Shown: positions 13,930-27,400, counted from the stretch's first letter. The stretch: DNA of 64,000 nucleotides from Lineus longissimus (GCF_910592395.1 NC_088311.1:21307695-21371694); one strand, 5' to 3'. The notes: generated by a model not told the origin, from the letters alone. Made by a program: numbers and translations.

Positions 13930-15010
13930 ATTTGTGTCAGTCCCTCCATTTCCTGAGACAAAACACAAGTGAGGACAATCCTTTGAAGTTGTGAATCATT
14001 CCTGAAAACATCTGTATTTGATAGAGGACAATCTCTCCCTCGGAATACAAGGATTCATGTCCTCAAGACGACTAGACAAAGGACATCCACATTTGTCATG
14101 CTGAGGACAGTCTCCTCCAGTTTACTTCTCTAGAAACGGGGAGAGTACTGCAGAGAAGTTTGGCCGGGTTTTCCAAGAAGATTGCCCCTGATAACAGTAG
14201 TCTCTCCCAATACAAGGACTCCGGTCTTCCAGATGACAGCACGAGTACACAGCTAAGGGACGTCCACAATTGTCAAGATTGAGGAGAGACTCCTCCAGAG
14301 AATCCCTCCTGAAGACACTGGTCTCCAATTGTGAAAAGGAAAGTCTCTCCGAATACAAGGACTCCAGATGACAGTACCAGTACAGGCTAGGGACATCCAC
14401 ATTTATTGAGACAGATGAATCCTTCCTAAAGACACCGGTCTCCAATTTTGAAGGACAATCTCTCCCAATACAAGGACTCCTGTTCTCCAAACGACAACAG
14501 AGTACAGCCTATATAAACATCCACATTTATCAAGACTGAGGACAGTCTCCTTTAGAGAATCCCTCCTAAAGACACCGGTCTCCAATTATGAAAGGACAAT
14601 CTCTCCTAATACAAGGACTCCGGTTCTCCAGATGACACCCGAGTACAGCCTATCTGGACATCCACATTTATCAAGACTGAGGACAGTCTCCTTTAAAGAA
14701 TCCTTCCGGAAGACACCTGTCTCCAATTGTGAAAGGACAATCTCTCTCAATACAAGGACTCCTGTTCTCCAGACGACACCCGAGTACAGCCTATATGGAC
14801 ATCCACATTTATCAAGACTGAGGACAGTCTCCTTCAGAGATTCCTTCCTGAAGACACCAGTCTCCAAATATAAAAGGACAATCTCTCGCAATACAACGAC
14901 TGTTGTCCTCCAGATGACAGCAGGAGTACAGCCTAGGGAAATCCAGATTTTTGTCAAGGCCAAGACCAGTCTCTTCCAGATTATTTCCCCCGGACACCTG
15001 GATGTTCAAA
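13930..15010 (+). repeat. Minisatellite, 141-bp period
   Basis: The core at about 14.1-15.0 kb repeats every 141 bp: the GGACT landmark falls at 14474, 14615, 14756 and, mutated, at 14897. Units contain AATACAAGGACTCC, GAGTACAGCCTA, GACATCCACATTTATCAAGA, GAGGACAGTCTCC and TCCTAAAGACACC. The last two blocks match the 65-bp minisatellite just upstream, so the 141-bp unit looks like a 65-bp monomer plus about 76 bp of new sequence. Copies toward 13.9 kb and 15.0 kb are more diverged. Confidence 0.85.
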
Positions 15011-16148
15011 GAGGGTTGCCCATGATTACAAAAGTCAGGGGTTCCAATTGTGGGAGGCCGATATTTCACAATGGTCAAACTCCTCCCCATTGATTTATAA
15101 AGAAGCAAGCCATAATGTAAAGGAGAGACGAACACCCAACATCCCGATTATGAGTTTGGTGCTCCAGCTACTATCACTATGCCACCCATCTACCAAGTCT
15201 GTCACAACTATCACATCCACACAATCATGTTATCCCTTTCTCACAATAAGCACAAATGAATAACATTTTTGCTATTTGTGAAACGAGGAGAGATTCAGAG
15301 ATTACACTACTTATCATTATGTACATTTATTATAAAAATATCAATCAGGTCCACTCCTTGGATACATTTAAAAGTGGCATTGAGATCTTGGTGAAATGTC
15401 GACCAACAGTTCAGCTCTACGTACAGAAGAAATACATTTTCAAGATCTCGAATTTTGCTTACCATTTTGACAAGCTACATTTGTCTGGTGATTTTGAACA
15501 TGACTTTCCTCATTACAAGGACACCATAAGACAAGCCGACAGAAAAACATAAGCAAATAAGACACTTTTGTTCTGTGCCATACACTACACTTATCATTTT
15601 AGACTGGACAGTATTTGGCCATACAATACATATTGTCCAACAATTCAATTCACCCACTCGGCCTTAGACCATGTGAAGATCACTGAGCTTTGGAGAGGTT
15701 TGACTGGTCTCAATGGACCATATGATTCTGAAATTTAACCCTCAGGAGAGTGAAATGGCACTCGTGGGGGAAATCAGTCAATAAATAAAAAAATATCACA
15801 GAATTTAAAATGGCTAAAAAATACAGACGATATGTTTTTGCAGGTCAGTTACTGTTTCAATCTATCCTATAATTTCAAAATGAGTAAGTGGCAGTATTAA
15901 CTTGGATAATACATCTGAAACAAGATTTTAGATGTTCAGAGACTTTGAAATATTCTGTGCTAGTCCCTAATTGACCCTGAACACAAAAATAAAACAGCCG
16001 AAATTTGTGACCATGCTTTAATTTCACTGCCCCTTTTAGAAAGGTTTCTGCAGGAAAAAAATCTGGACTTTACATCCAAATCTTTATGACAAGACCATGT
16101 ACATGAATTTCCCTGAGTTTCTTGACGCTTTACAATACCACAAAAGAT
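15011..16148. other. Geminin 3' flank, no gene seen
   Basis: AT-rich DNA downstream of the geminin stop (reverse strand). It probably includes the geminin 3' UTR next to 16148. No recognisable coding exon or structured repeat was found. Confidence 0.5.
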
Positions 16149-17912
16149 TTATGGATCACTGGTTGTATCAGTATCAGTGCTTTCAGAGTCTGACTTCACG
16201 TCGTCCTTCATTCCGGCTTCCAATTCAAAAACTCCATCATCATTATCAGTTACTTTTGCTTTCGTTTCATTTCCATCTTCATCGTTTTTGTCTTCATCCT
16301 GCTTATCATCATCTTCTGTCAGCATCTGCAATTTTGAAAGATAAGCTTTTCAGAATTTGGCTATGTAGCAAGTGTAGATTAATCTATTCTTGGTATTTTT
16401 ATATAAGCGCAATGCAGGACTGGTCTTCAAGATATAAAAGCTTAGTGAGGGGGTCCTGGCCTATTTTTTTGGTGCAGTTAGTTCTACAGGGTAACATCAG
16501 ATGGAGCCACTCACCTTAACGACTGATGCAAAGTATTCAGCCTGCTCTGCTACAGCACTCAGTCTTCTGTTTTCTTCCTTCAAATGATCAATTTTTGTGT
16601 GAAGCTGGAAAAGAATGGAAGACAATTACACATTTCTGTTGAGGACATATGGCCAGAGCTCACGGTTCACAGAGACAAAAAAGGGGCTGTTTCCGGGCCC
16701 TCAGGTTTGTATCAAATACTGCAAACTGGGTGATTTCGCGTCAAAAATTCTGCATTTGGTGTTGAAATTGGTTATCCCGTCAAATGACTGGTAGAGCAAT
16801 TTTGATATCTTGGCTTCTCCTACCTTTTCATTTTCATCTAATGCATCAGCTAAAGCAACTCTTCTCTGTTCTGCAACTTCTTCCCAGTAAGACTCAGGCA
16901 CAGTCTCTGAAAATGTACAAGTTATTGTCTTTTGAAGCAGATCAGTGGCTATAATCATGCAAACATAAGCTATTATTCATGGGTTGATTGGATTCTGTGA
17001 CTTCCAGGATTTCAAATTGAATTGTCAATAAAGATGTACTTCAAATTGTTCAATTTTAAAATATTGTTTGAAATATTTTATACCAACCCAGAGCAGTACT
17101 CTGGTTGCGACACCAAGCTGATGTTGGCAAAATGAGGCATATTGCATTTTACATTGAAAACAATGTAGCGTGGCAACCAAGGTCTTATATAAAATCAAAA
17201 GCCTTCAACATACCTTGCACCATTAACTCATAAGCCTCTTTATCTATGGTTTCATTTTCCGGCTCAGGGTCATGAAATATTTTGAGTTCCGATGCTGGTC
17301 TTGGTTTAATGACTTTGGCAACTTTTGTTGGTGTACCCTCGCTCTGGTTTTCGTCATCGAGTTTCCGTTTTTGGCTTTTCTTGGGCTGGAAGTGAAGCTA
17401 CATCTTTACAAACGCATACCTGTACCAGTAAACTCAAAATTGTAAAGAACCAGTTTTCTTTGAGTTTGATAGGGGTCTCTAATACATGTACTTCTGAAGA
17501 AAATGAACATTTACGGCTGTCAGTCACACGTAGTGACAGGTGGAGTCAGGAAACAAATTTCTCTTTCCCTAACATGATCAAGAGGAAATCCGATTCAACA
17601 GAAGAAGAATATGAGAGTGTTTAGAAACTTACTGTGAAGAAATTTTCTCTTCTGTTTCCAACAACTTGCTTGGTATTGTGTGCAGATGGCTGTAGTGTCT
17701 TCAGTCCTGGTCGTTTTTTGATCTAATTGGAGTGAAATGAGTTAGAAAATAAATAGAATGCAGAGAAAATAGTAAAAAGTACAATTGTTTGTATGGCAAA
17801 GAACAACGAATTTAGAAGAGTCATACCTTACCTTGCCACTCCTTGATGGTTTCTTTCCATTTCCAAGATTAGCTGTATTTAATGTAGACACGCGTATTGA
17901 GTTTTCAGACAT
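16149..17912 (-). CDS. GMNN: Geminin (DNA replication licensing inhibitor)
   Basis: Geminin binds and inhibits CDT1 to block re-licensing of origins in S-G2 and is destroyed by the APC/C (family knowledge). Six coding exons on the reverse strand: 17832-17912 (start ATG), 17633-17722, 17214-17385, 16824-16906, 16515-16604, 16149-16325 (stop TAA). Phases agree throughout and give about 230 residues, against about 209 in human. Exon 2 holds RPGLKTLQPSA, aligned with the vertebrate destruction-box region and keeping the RxxL form. Exon 3 has a basic KKSQKRKL stretch, a likely nuclear signal. Exons 4-5 encode the family signature YWEEVAEQRRVAL and the leucine-heptad coiled coil that dimerises. The last exon encodes an acidic Asp/Glu/Thr-rich tail. 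An acceptor-like TTTTTACAG lies upstream of the ATG, so a non-coding first exon is likely. Confidence 0.94.
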
Positions 17913-19506
17913 CTTTGATTTTTAGGGCCTGTAAAAATGAAGACGAAAATGATTGATGAGTGGTCATGAAATATACAAAAACGACACCCTTTGAGTTTGA
18001 TCATCAACCAAATTTATAACATATTGATTTGGGAGTCTATCGTGAGTGCTCTTGGTGTGGACTCTGTTGATTCCTAGATCACGACTCACAACTAAATACC
18101 CGGCTACATTTAAAGCGTTGTCATTTCGCCGAAACGACTCCGCAAAATCCGGTAAGCCAGGTTTTTTGGACAAACCGAAAATCGGCCTTCACAAAAAGGT
18201 CAGATTCTTGACGATTAACGCGTCTTAAGACAAAAAAATAAATTCAATGCAATCTGCAATAAATATCTAACATCAGAAATAAAATTCATGAAAATACTAC
18301 CGTTGTGGAACGAGTTATCGAAGATTTTTGTAAGAAAAGGCAAACAAACAACTTCTCGAATTTCGCGCACTTGCCTGGTAGCTGATCCTTCTGTATGCAT
18401 GGAGAGTACGAATGTACATGTCGTGTCAAGAACGCGGCACACAATTATATGGGATGCAAAAACTGTAAAAATCAGGGCAAACTAATATATAGGGTGCAAA
18501 CACCGTAAAAACTACAAAAACATATCTGGAACCCAATGATAGGCAATAGATAATGAATATACATATAATAACCCCTAGTGTCTTTGCAATAGAAAGGATC
18601 ATGATCATAGACTAATAGATGATTCCCATGACACAATGGAAAGATGACAGACTAATCGGGTAACACAGAAGGTCTAGGCCTCCAAGCATTTACTGCATTG
18701 CGGAGTACCGGGGGATGCGTGGAGCAGCTTCTAAGTTAAAACACTTAACCACAAAGTGGCTCATAAGGGATTCTTCATCGTCCAGAAAACAACACGACAA
18801 CATGATTTATGAAATGCATCTTTGATATATTTGAAATAAATTAGTATAAAATTAGAAGATCATGAAATGATGAAATAAAAGTACTTTTAATCTTTGATCC
18901 AAAATACAAAGGGAAATGTTCTTACATCAATTGCAGAATCAATTGTTTTGTTCTTTTTTGGAGGGAATTTATTGCAAATTTTTATCACATTTGCTCTTTC
19001 AAAGGGTCATAATACAAAACTCCTGATGATTATCATTTGCAGGCTTGTCATGTGATCAAAATTATATAAGGTGATTGCGATGTGATGTATGGCACCCTTT
19101 TGAAAATAAAAACACATGTTCATTAATACTGCCTTGACACTAAAGACAAAAAGGCATTTGACTATTTCAGGATCAGTTCCTCTTCATAATTCTTGGATAT
19201 GAATCCTTTTATTTTCCATTCACATGATAATAAAATACAACACAACCTATAAAATACAACACAACCTAATGTCATTTACGTGACAATAATTAATATAAGA
19301 TACATTTAAATTTAAAATAAATTATCATAAATTTACACATGATAGATAGATCCATGGTGTCTTCCAGAATCGAAGAAGAAAACATATGGATTGCAACATT
19401 AACAATCTCAACCCCAACTCCAACAATCTCTCCCCAATTTCCAGACTGATATAAGAAAAGTTCTGATTCCACAAACCTGTTTATATTGCCACAGATCAAA
19501 ACTTTA
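17913..19506. other. Geminin upstream / PARPBP downstream region
   Basis: Separates two genes on the reverse strand. The part near 17.93 kb is 5' UTR with an intron acceptor, the part near 18.1-18.4 kb is the likely geminin promoter, and sequence from about 19.0 to 19.5 kb is the AT-rich 3' flank of PARPBP. No coding exon is seen. Confidence 0.5.
18361..18368 (+). promoter_or_regulatory. Candidate E2F site upstream of geminin
   Basis: TTTCGCGC fits the E2F consensus TTTSSCGC and lies about 450 bp upstream of the geminin ATG. Vertebrate geminin is a known E2F target, so the position is suggestive. An 8-base match alone is weak evidence. Confidence 0.35.
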
Positions 19507-22500
19507 TTAGAGTCTGAAAAAGTCAGTCAATCTTTTTTGCCCTTTGGAAATCTCAGGGACCTTACTCTTTTTACTCTTTTGGGCAACAGGTGCCCTCTTG
19601 ACCTTTTTAGCAGCAGTAACCTTTGGCTCCTCTGAAGAGTCCTTTTTCCTTTTCCTCGATCCAACACCTACTTTAGGATTTAATTTTTCTTTCAAACACA
19701 ACCCTGAATCCTTATTTGAATCACATTTTGAAAATGTTTCATTGTCTATTTGCAATATTACGACGTTCTCTTGGTCCAATCGTGACTCAACTGGTTTGCT
19801 GTGTAACTTTTCTTTCTTGCTATTCAAGAGTGATGATCTGACATCATTGCTAGAAAAAGGATAAACGAAGAAATTAGAGTTTGTCAAATATTACAAGATG
19901 CACTAACTTACATTTTTTTGGCATTGTGGGGATTAAAAAGCTCCTATGGGCTTCATACATGTATATCCTCAACCAAGATTGTCCATAAGCGTCCACAATC
20001 ATTTTTTACGCAAGGGGTGGAAGGCGGTGGGGAGACAACTGTGAGCTGGCAAATTTTCTGAAGAGAATTTCATCAGCATACACTTACCATCGATTTCTTT
20101 CCTTTTCAATCAATTTAATCTCTTTTTCAGACAGAATGTGAGAGTCTTTGTTGATGCCAATGTCATCTTTTGACCCAGCCCAGTCCATGCATGATTGGAA
20201 CCTTGGTACCACCGGCTTCTAAAAATGAATGCATATATTCAATTTGATATTGATGAAAGTACATGTAGTTTTAAAATGAACAAACAAAGTTTTTTTGACA
20301 ACACATGTCCATGTACATACCTTTGGTGTGTCACCATGGAATTTGGCCTTCAAACGATGGGCAAGTGGTGCATTAAGCTCTGGCTCGTCAACAATTTCAT
20401 CCAAATTTTCTGGCGATCTAAAATGAACAAGACAGCGTCACTTTTAACATAAATTTTCTGGGTTTAAGGAGAACTATTTTACTTCTAGGATGTTTTTTTG
20501 GGCTTGCCTAGGTTTTACTTCATATCGAAATATGCTTAAACCACTGTACCACTGGTATCCTCTGGCGAGTTAACTGTTTGGTAGTCTTTACTCAGATGAT
20601 CCAGTGTTGTAAAAAATTGAAGGAAAACTCCAAGAACAAACCTGAATTTTGAAAGCAGACAAGGGAATCTTATTGGTGTCTTTTGACTGGACATGATGTC
20701 ACTGAGTATGTAAGCCGCTTTACTGGTAAATGGTAACGTAGATTCCTCATCTGTTAATGCTCTGAACACTTTTAGAGTTTTCCTTCCGAGAGCAGATCCA
20801 CCTTCACTTGCTTTCTAGAATAAGAGTTTGAGACTTATCCGTTTTTTAGGCAAAGATTGGAAGATGCATGTTTCTAAAACATAAGGAATCGAACACTGAG
20901 GTTGTAGGGCAAGAGATAACAATCCCACGAGGGTGGAGCTTAAGTATTAGAGTTTGCAGCAGATGAGCACACACGCTATTCAAAGAAGCGATCTCTCTGA
21001 AGAAAGTTTTCACACTAACCCTTTCCGGGCTGCATCCATACAGCTCTTCCACATTTTCGCTCAAAGTAAGAGCATCTTTTGTAATTGTTTCTGCCACCCT
21101 CTCCACAGAGTCTGTCTTAATCAGAGTCTCTTTACATTTCACTATGGCATTCTTGATAACCCTAATGACTTTTGATATTGAAGTCCTGCAAAAGATGAAT
21201 AAGATGCTTTAAAAAAGGACAGTTGTAGCTGTGATGTTTTAGTTCTGTACGCACTACATTTACTGCAACCATGTTGGGCTTTGTCAAGCTGTGGACATTA
21301 TCATACAAAGCTTTGTCTGACTAATTCATCATTCTGACATGGCAACACCACACAGGCAACATACGCCCAGAATGAAAGATGACAAATCCTACATCTCTTG
21401 AGATGAAGAAAACACACCAAAAAACACACTAGAAAAGAGAACCACGTACTTGACATCAGGCTCTTCCTCCGCAAACATCTGCAGCTTGTGAATGAGATCA
21501 GTAAAGTCACCCAGACCCTTGACATGAGGTCCAAGGGGCGAGTTTGGGTCTGGGGCATAACTCCGACCACCAAGACGTATCTTCATGACATAGGATAGGG
21601 CAACCTGAAATGTGACGAGATTACGACGTTACATACAAGGTAATGGTCAACAATGGATCAGATGTTGAGGAGTTAGTACATTATTAGTGAACAGATGACA
21701 GAAAGATGGACTTTGCCACAACCAGTAAACTAGTCTTTTCCCTCAGATGTTAAAAGGGGACAATCTTTTTAGCTGAGCAGAACTGAAGTGAGTAAACCAG
21801 TCACTTACTTGGCACATGGACATATTCTTTTCTTTGGCGACTCTCTTGATATCGGTGAAAGCCTGCTGGTCTAATTCCCGGTCTGGGATGTTGATAACTC
21901 TGGCGAGCGACAGTTCATTTCTTGAGTTGACCAATAGGTGGAGGTAAGAAACAAATATGCCTCGGACATGACCCTGAAAGTAATTGTACAAATGAGTGAA
22001 AAGTGTCAGAAATGGGGACAATGCTGTGGGGAAAATTTTCAGCGAAAAAGATTCTGTCCATCAATCAGAAGGACCATCAGTGGTTCTAAGTAGTTTTGAG
22101 AAGTGAAACACAAGCTCAGACCAAGACATAATATAGAGTAGGGCCTACTTTTGTTAGGTTTTTACTTTTCACACATGCTGGTTGTGCAACTAACATGCTT
22201 TGGTAGCTAACATGCTTTTAACAACCTGGCCCTGCTGTAATTACAAAAAGCCATACCTCAGTCACTGATATTGGAGAGGTGGAAGGTCCGTGTTTCTTGA
22301 GCAAAGCTATGATGTCATCCACATCTGCTACATCTTCTGTCATGATGTTTACGTCACCCCCTTCATTTAACTCTTCTTCACATGTTAGTTTCACCAAAGC
22401 TTTTCCCCTGCACACAAACTGTAGCATTTCTTTCTAAAAAAGAAATTGGGATAAATCTGATCAGATAGATTTGATGAGGTAATGGCATCGACAGATCATA

Positions 22501-23654
22501 AGTAAGGTTCTCAGATTGCATCATTTCAAGGTAGCCAGCTACTTGGGCATTTGAAACAGCTCAACCTCCCTATCAAACGTCTGTAGGCAACTAATTTCAT
22601 TTCATAGCCCCTAGAATCTTTTTATTTTCTACGCTACAAATTTTTGGGGTAGAAGTATTCGCATCTGCACAACATGCTCCTAAATTTGCTTACCTCAAGA
22701 TCTGTGGATGGAGCTTGAAGGAGTATGAAGTTGGACCCTTCAAAGACGGATTCCACCACATCGAGACAGCTATTGTCTAGAACTGCTCGGAATAAATCGG
22801 CCATGTCATATACGTTGCAACTTTGAAGAAATTCTTTATAGGCATCAAAGAGCTTTGATAATTCCTCATCAATGTCATCAAAGAGATCTTCCGATTCTAC
22901 ATTTGTAAGTTTCTTCTTGTTGATTTTTCTGGACATCTCTAATACTTTACTCATTTCAACGTCAAAGTCGCCAATATTCTGAAATGATCAATGAGAAAAT
23001 CTTGAAACCCAAAATAAAGGCCAGGATAGAGAAAGTAATAGACTGAGCATAAAGCACCAGATTAAGACAAGCAGCGGGGTATCCCCCCCCCCCATGTATT
23101 ACACAGCATGCAGAGAATGATCATCATACCGTGATTGCGTGAAACCTCCCATACATTGTTTGGGTTTGTCATAGTGTTAGCCCTGACCCTTACTGTAAAA
23201 ATCTCCTCACTCAAGCAACTTACCTGTTTGTTCATTTCTGCAAGACACAGCTGAATGGCTATCAAATGGTCTTCATGGCTCAGTAAAATCTGACGCTCAT
23301 TTTTCTCAAGTCTTGCTTGCTTATACGCTGTCATAAATAGACCAGGTAAGGTGGTCACTCGGTGGTGTGTAAATCTCCTTGGGTCACCCAATAACTTACA
23401 TGGGCTGCCTGAAATAAAGTAATACAAAAATATATATGCACAAGAGTTGTATTTATTGGTGAATCTCACTCACACCATCGGATTCTTTTCCTTGAGAATT
23501 TATTGCCTCTTGGTAATACCAAATAAAAAGATTTCCACCCGAAACTTTGCAAACACTCTCTTACAGTCTTACCATCTTTTGTCAGTTTGTCGAGTATTCT
23601 TGAAATGTTTTCTCCCTCACACTCACAGGCATCAGCGAGTACGAACACACTCAT
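19507..23654 (-). CDS. PARPBP: PCNA-interacting partner PARI
   Basis: PARI binds SUMO-modified PCNA at replication forks and restrains RAD51-driven recombination (family knowledge). Eleven coding exons on the reverse strand: 23573-23654 (ATG), 23224-23408, 22694-22978, 22257-22433, 21809-21973, 21450-21604, 21020-21185, 20642-20814, 20321-20417, 20088-20218, 19507-19849 (TAA). All phases agree, giving about 652 residues against 579 in human. Identifying stretches are HLLVNSRNELSLARVINIPD, AFTDIKRVAKEKNMSM and SYAPDPNSPLGPHVKGL, which align to the human protein. The extreme C-terminus QKRLTDFFRL is a textbook PIP box, in the same position as the human PIP box. The preceding 90 residues are Lys/Ser-rich with basic nuclear-signal-like clusters. 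No Walker motif is seen. The family is described as UvrD-like without helicase catalytic residues. An acceptor-like sequence at 23672 implies a 5' UTR intron. Confidence 0.94.
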
Positions 23655-23671
23655 GCTTTTTACTGCTAGAT

Positions 23672-24454
23672 CTGAAGAAAAGCAAGAGCATACCTCAAAT
23701 CAGACATTGTCAAAAAAGAGGAGAAAAAATTTGCAATTCTGAAAAGGCTGAACTGTAAATTCTGTGGGACATGTGGAAGGAAAGGGGACTATTCCAATCC
23801 AAAGGGTTGGTTGACCATAGGAGGCACCACCACTGTACATTGTACTGGCATTGGGCTTGGCCTGTACTGGCTGTAAAGTGTAAGTGAAGTCAGTAGGCCT
23901 AGTCTTACTTTTTTAGAGAACTTTTTCAAGCTTTTGTCCATCATTGGCCGATTGGGCAAGTTTATTCAGTTCAATTTCGGGTCGAGGCGAGGCGAAATTG
24001 GTCAGGGAAGATTCCCAAAACAAGAAAATTTACCTGGCGATGATTGAAAAACGATGAAAAGCGGATTAAAATGGAATTTATGTTGTGTTTATGTTATTGG
24101 GTGTTTTTGTTTGGCTTTTAAACTGCCCTCTAAATTTCCGACCAATCAGCATCGAGCAACAAATATATAGGCTGTACCAAAAATGAAACTGGTTCATTTT
24201 ATCTCTATATTACCTCAAATATATACTAAATTTTACTCGAACGAACCAAAATAAAAAACCCACTTGCAACCATCTATTTGTTATCAAAGGAACGAATTTT
24301 ATATTTAAAAAAAAGTGATTTCGGTTGGTGCACAACAACACATAAATTGTGAAGTGACGGCGACGGTGGATTGGAAAATTTCAGTTCTTCAGTTTCCAGC
24401 CAGAAAAAAAAAATTGTCCCGTTTTTCTCAAAAAATCCTTCTACCACACTCAAA
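23672..24454. promoter_or_regulatory. Shared promoter region, PARPBP (-) and CCDC25 (+)
   Basis: 783 bp separate the 5' ends of two divergent genes. It holds inverted CCAAT boxes (ATTGG) at 23943-23947, 23951-23955 and 23997-24001 and a forward box in a good NF-Y context, ACCAATCAGC, at 24141-24150. Several spaced CCAAT boxes without an obvious TATA box are typical of bidirectional promoters of cell-cycle genes. Function is inferred. Confidence 0.5.
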
Positions 24455-27400
24455 ATGGTGTTTTATTTCACAAGTAACGGTAAATCATCAAGATAATCAC
24501 TTAATCTACCTGTAAATCCACCTTGAAGCGAGACACTATCTTGAAACAGACTTATACTCGCCTATAGTAATGATGACTGAATGGTCGTACTAATTACCGA
24601 CCGTAACCGACGAGACCCGACTACTAGCCTATGTCCTTTTTATAAGTTAATGTCACCACAGGCCACTGAATTAAGTGTCAGTAGTAAGGGGTCAAAACAT
24701 TGTAGAAGGGTTCAGGTAGAAGACGGAGCAAGATGTCCAAGAGGGAGCAAGAAAGAAGGCTCGGAAGAGACTGATAGTGATGATTCTATTCTTAATTCTA
24801 CGTTAACCCTACGTGTTCATGTCCTGGGCATTTTACATTCTTTTAACCACTAACTGATCCATGATTTAGTCGCCAGGCCGATTTCTTCAAAGTTTAGTTT
24901 TTCTTGGTCTGCGACCCAACATCATGATTTCTATGTAACATTTTTCGTCAATCAAATCCTGGTATACTATATAGGCCCATAGACAGTATAGTATCAGACT
25001 TCTAAAAGTAATTCCTGTTATTATCTCTTTCTCTTTGATTCCAGTTGTCCTTCCATCTCATCTTATCTACATGGGATTGGATAAACATGAAAGTGAGTCA
25101 CCATTGTTGCTCGTTAAATATGCAACCGTCAAGCTGTTATGTCAAGTTTTGATTAATAAAAAATCCCTGCAGTGAGCAAAAACCCTGTGCCTAGTTATCT
25201 TTGGGGGGGGGGGCGACTCTGCACTCATGTTGATTTAGCTGGGACTAAAATATAGGCCAGCACCAGGTTCTTTCGAAATACAAGTCTTCGATGTCAGTTT
25301 CTTATCTGTAGCTCGATTTTTACTGGACATACCGTATATTAGACTGGTCGTTTGCTCCAATTGGCAAATTTGCATACTGTATCTTTTTCCATCCTGAACT
25401 TCCTGATGAAAACAAAATCTTCAGAAAGACAACTAAATAGTACAATTTACCCCCATTATGATTTCAGATGAGGAACTCATAAAATGGGGCTGGCCAGAAG
25501 ATGTTTGGTAAGAAAGAGTTTATACTGCTTTTGGACAAAGGTGTTCTTATACAATACTAGTGAGCTTCTACATCATTCACAAATTATAATCATAATTTTT
25601 GAGCATCCATTGTGGAAGCTCACTGTTGTGTTGTAGATAAAAATTTACAATTTAGCTGTTGTTCCAATTGACTTCTGTCATTTGGAGACAGATGACAACA
25701 AATAAAAAATTACCATCCTGGCAAATCATACCTTTCTGACCTTTGACATTCATATTCTACAAATTATTTATTTCTACTGTTCATTTTTCAGGTTCCATGT
25801 TGATAAACTATCATCTGCTCATGTTTATCTCAGGTTGAATAAAGTAAGTAAAATTAAGATGGGTGAGACCTACAACCATCACATGTACTGCCATTACCAA
25901 GTTTGAGAATGCAGAGGAAGAAGAAGTATGATGATCTGCAACTGTGAACTGGTTTGACAATTACCTCTCGAGTAGCCCACCCACTACTGCCATGTTCATG
26001 ATGAGATCCACTTCCTAATGGGTCAGAGAACTTTGATTTGATTCAAGAATTCAATCTTCCTTGTTCTTGACATCTTCTGAAACATATCAAGAGTGTAATA
26101 TTTATAAATTTGAATGACCATTATGTGTACTGAAGATTCATTCTATTTTGTACAGGGAGAGACAATTGACTCATTGCCAGAAGCTGTATTGGTTGACTGC
26201 GCCCAACTTGTAAAAGGAAACAGTATACAAGGTAATAGTCCAGCCTATAAGGTAAAGTGGTACAATAATAGCCCCTGTACAATTGTAGCTACTAGAGTGT
26301 GAAAATTGGCTGGTAGTACACATAAATGCACTCTGAGGCTAGTATGATTGCACCACCTTGTCTTACCGTCTATAAATGGAGCTAATTTCAACAAAAAGGG
26401 AAAGTACAAACTGCTGGTTGGAAGTATAGTACGGTAGTTAAAGGAGTAGTCGGGAAATTTCATAAGGCTGGATTAATGAACAATTTACTTTTTTTTCACT
26501 TCTAACTAGACGGCCTCCTTTCATTCAGGTTGTAAATCGAATAACATAGATGTAGTGTACACACCATGGGAGAACCTCAAGAAGACAGCTGGCATGGATG
26601 TCGGACAAGTTGGATTCTTCAAAGCTAAGGAGGTAGACTATGATGAATGATATCAGAAATTTATAAGGCGAGCAAGCTTATATATGTTTGGAAATATCCA
26701 GATGTACCTGACCTGACTGAGGAGACGTTTGGTTTGCTGCTACTGTAAACGGTGAAATTTTCTTGAGCATTTTATTTTTTGTAAACGCACTGTCTTGCAC
26801 AAGAGATGCCAGAAGTTGATGGCAAGTGGTTTCAGGGTGCTTTTCTGAGTGGGTTTTGCCCACGAAGAAATTAATTGAGGTGATGATCAATTGATGGAAA
26901 TTAAATTTCTGTCTATTGACTATCCCAAATGAAATGCTTAGTTAAGGAAAAACTATTCAATATTTTCAGGTAAAAACGATACACGTCGAAAAAAAAATGA
27001 ATGAAATATTGAATAGACTGAATAAAACCAAAGAAGAAAAGCTAAATGAAGACTTTCGTGGCTTGAGAGAAAAACGAGACGTAGAGGAACGAACGAGTTT
27101 AAAAGCTGTCCAACGAGACCTTAGAGAGAAAGAGAAAGCTGAAAAGAAGCGGAAACAGGAAGAAGCAGAATTAAGAAGTTACTCAAGTTTACATAAAGAA
27201 GAAAATATGACGTCTAATCAAGTAAGTTGTGGGCACCTACTTCAATGTATCATTAAATTTGTGTCATTGCATTTGCTGTCTAATTCCAATAGCGTGAAAC
27301 AAGCGTTTTACCAATTAGACTGCCTGTAGACATCGTAAAAAGCGGGGGAAATCAGTAAAGGTGAAGATTTTCATTTGTACATAATAGTCACATCCAGTTT

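Noticed and set aside
14586-15093. Open frames of 107-153 codons on both strands at 14.6-15.1 kb
   Set aside because: They are translations of the 141-bp tandem repeat. The period is a multiple of three, so stop-free units stay open on either strand.
17325-17624. 99-codon forward frame across geminin
   Set aside because: It is antisense to the geminin exon at 17214-17385 and runs through its intron. It has no independent support.
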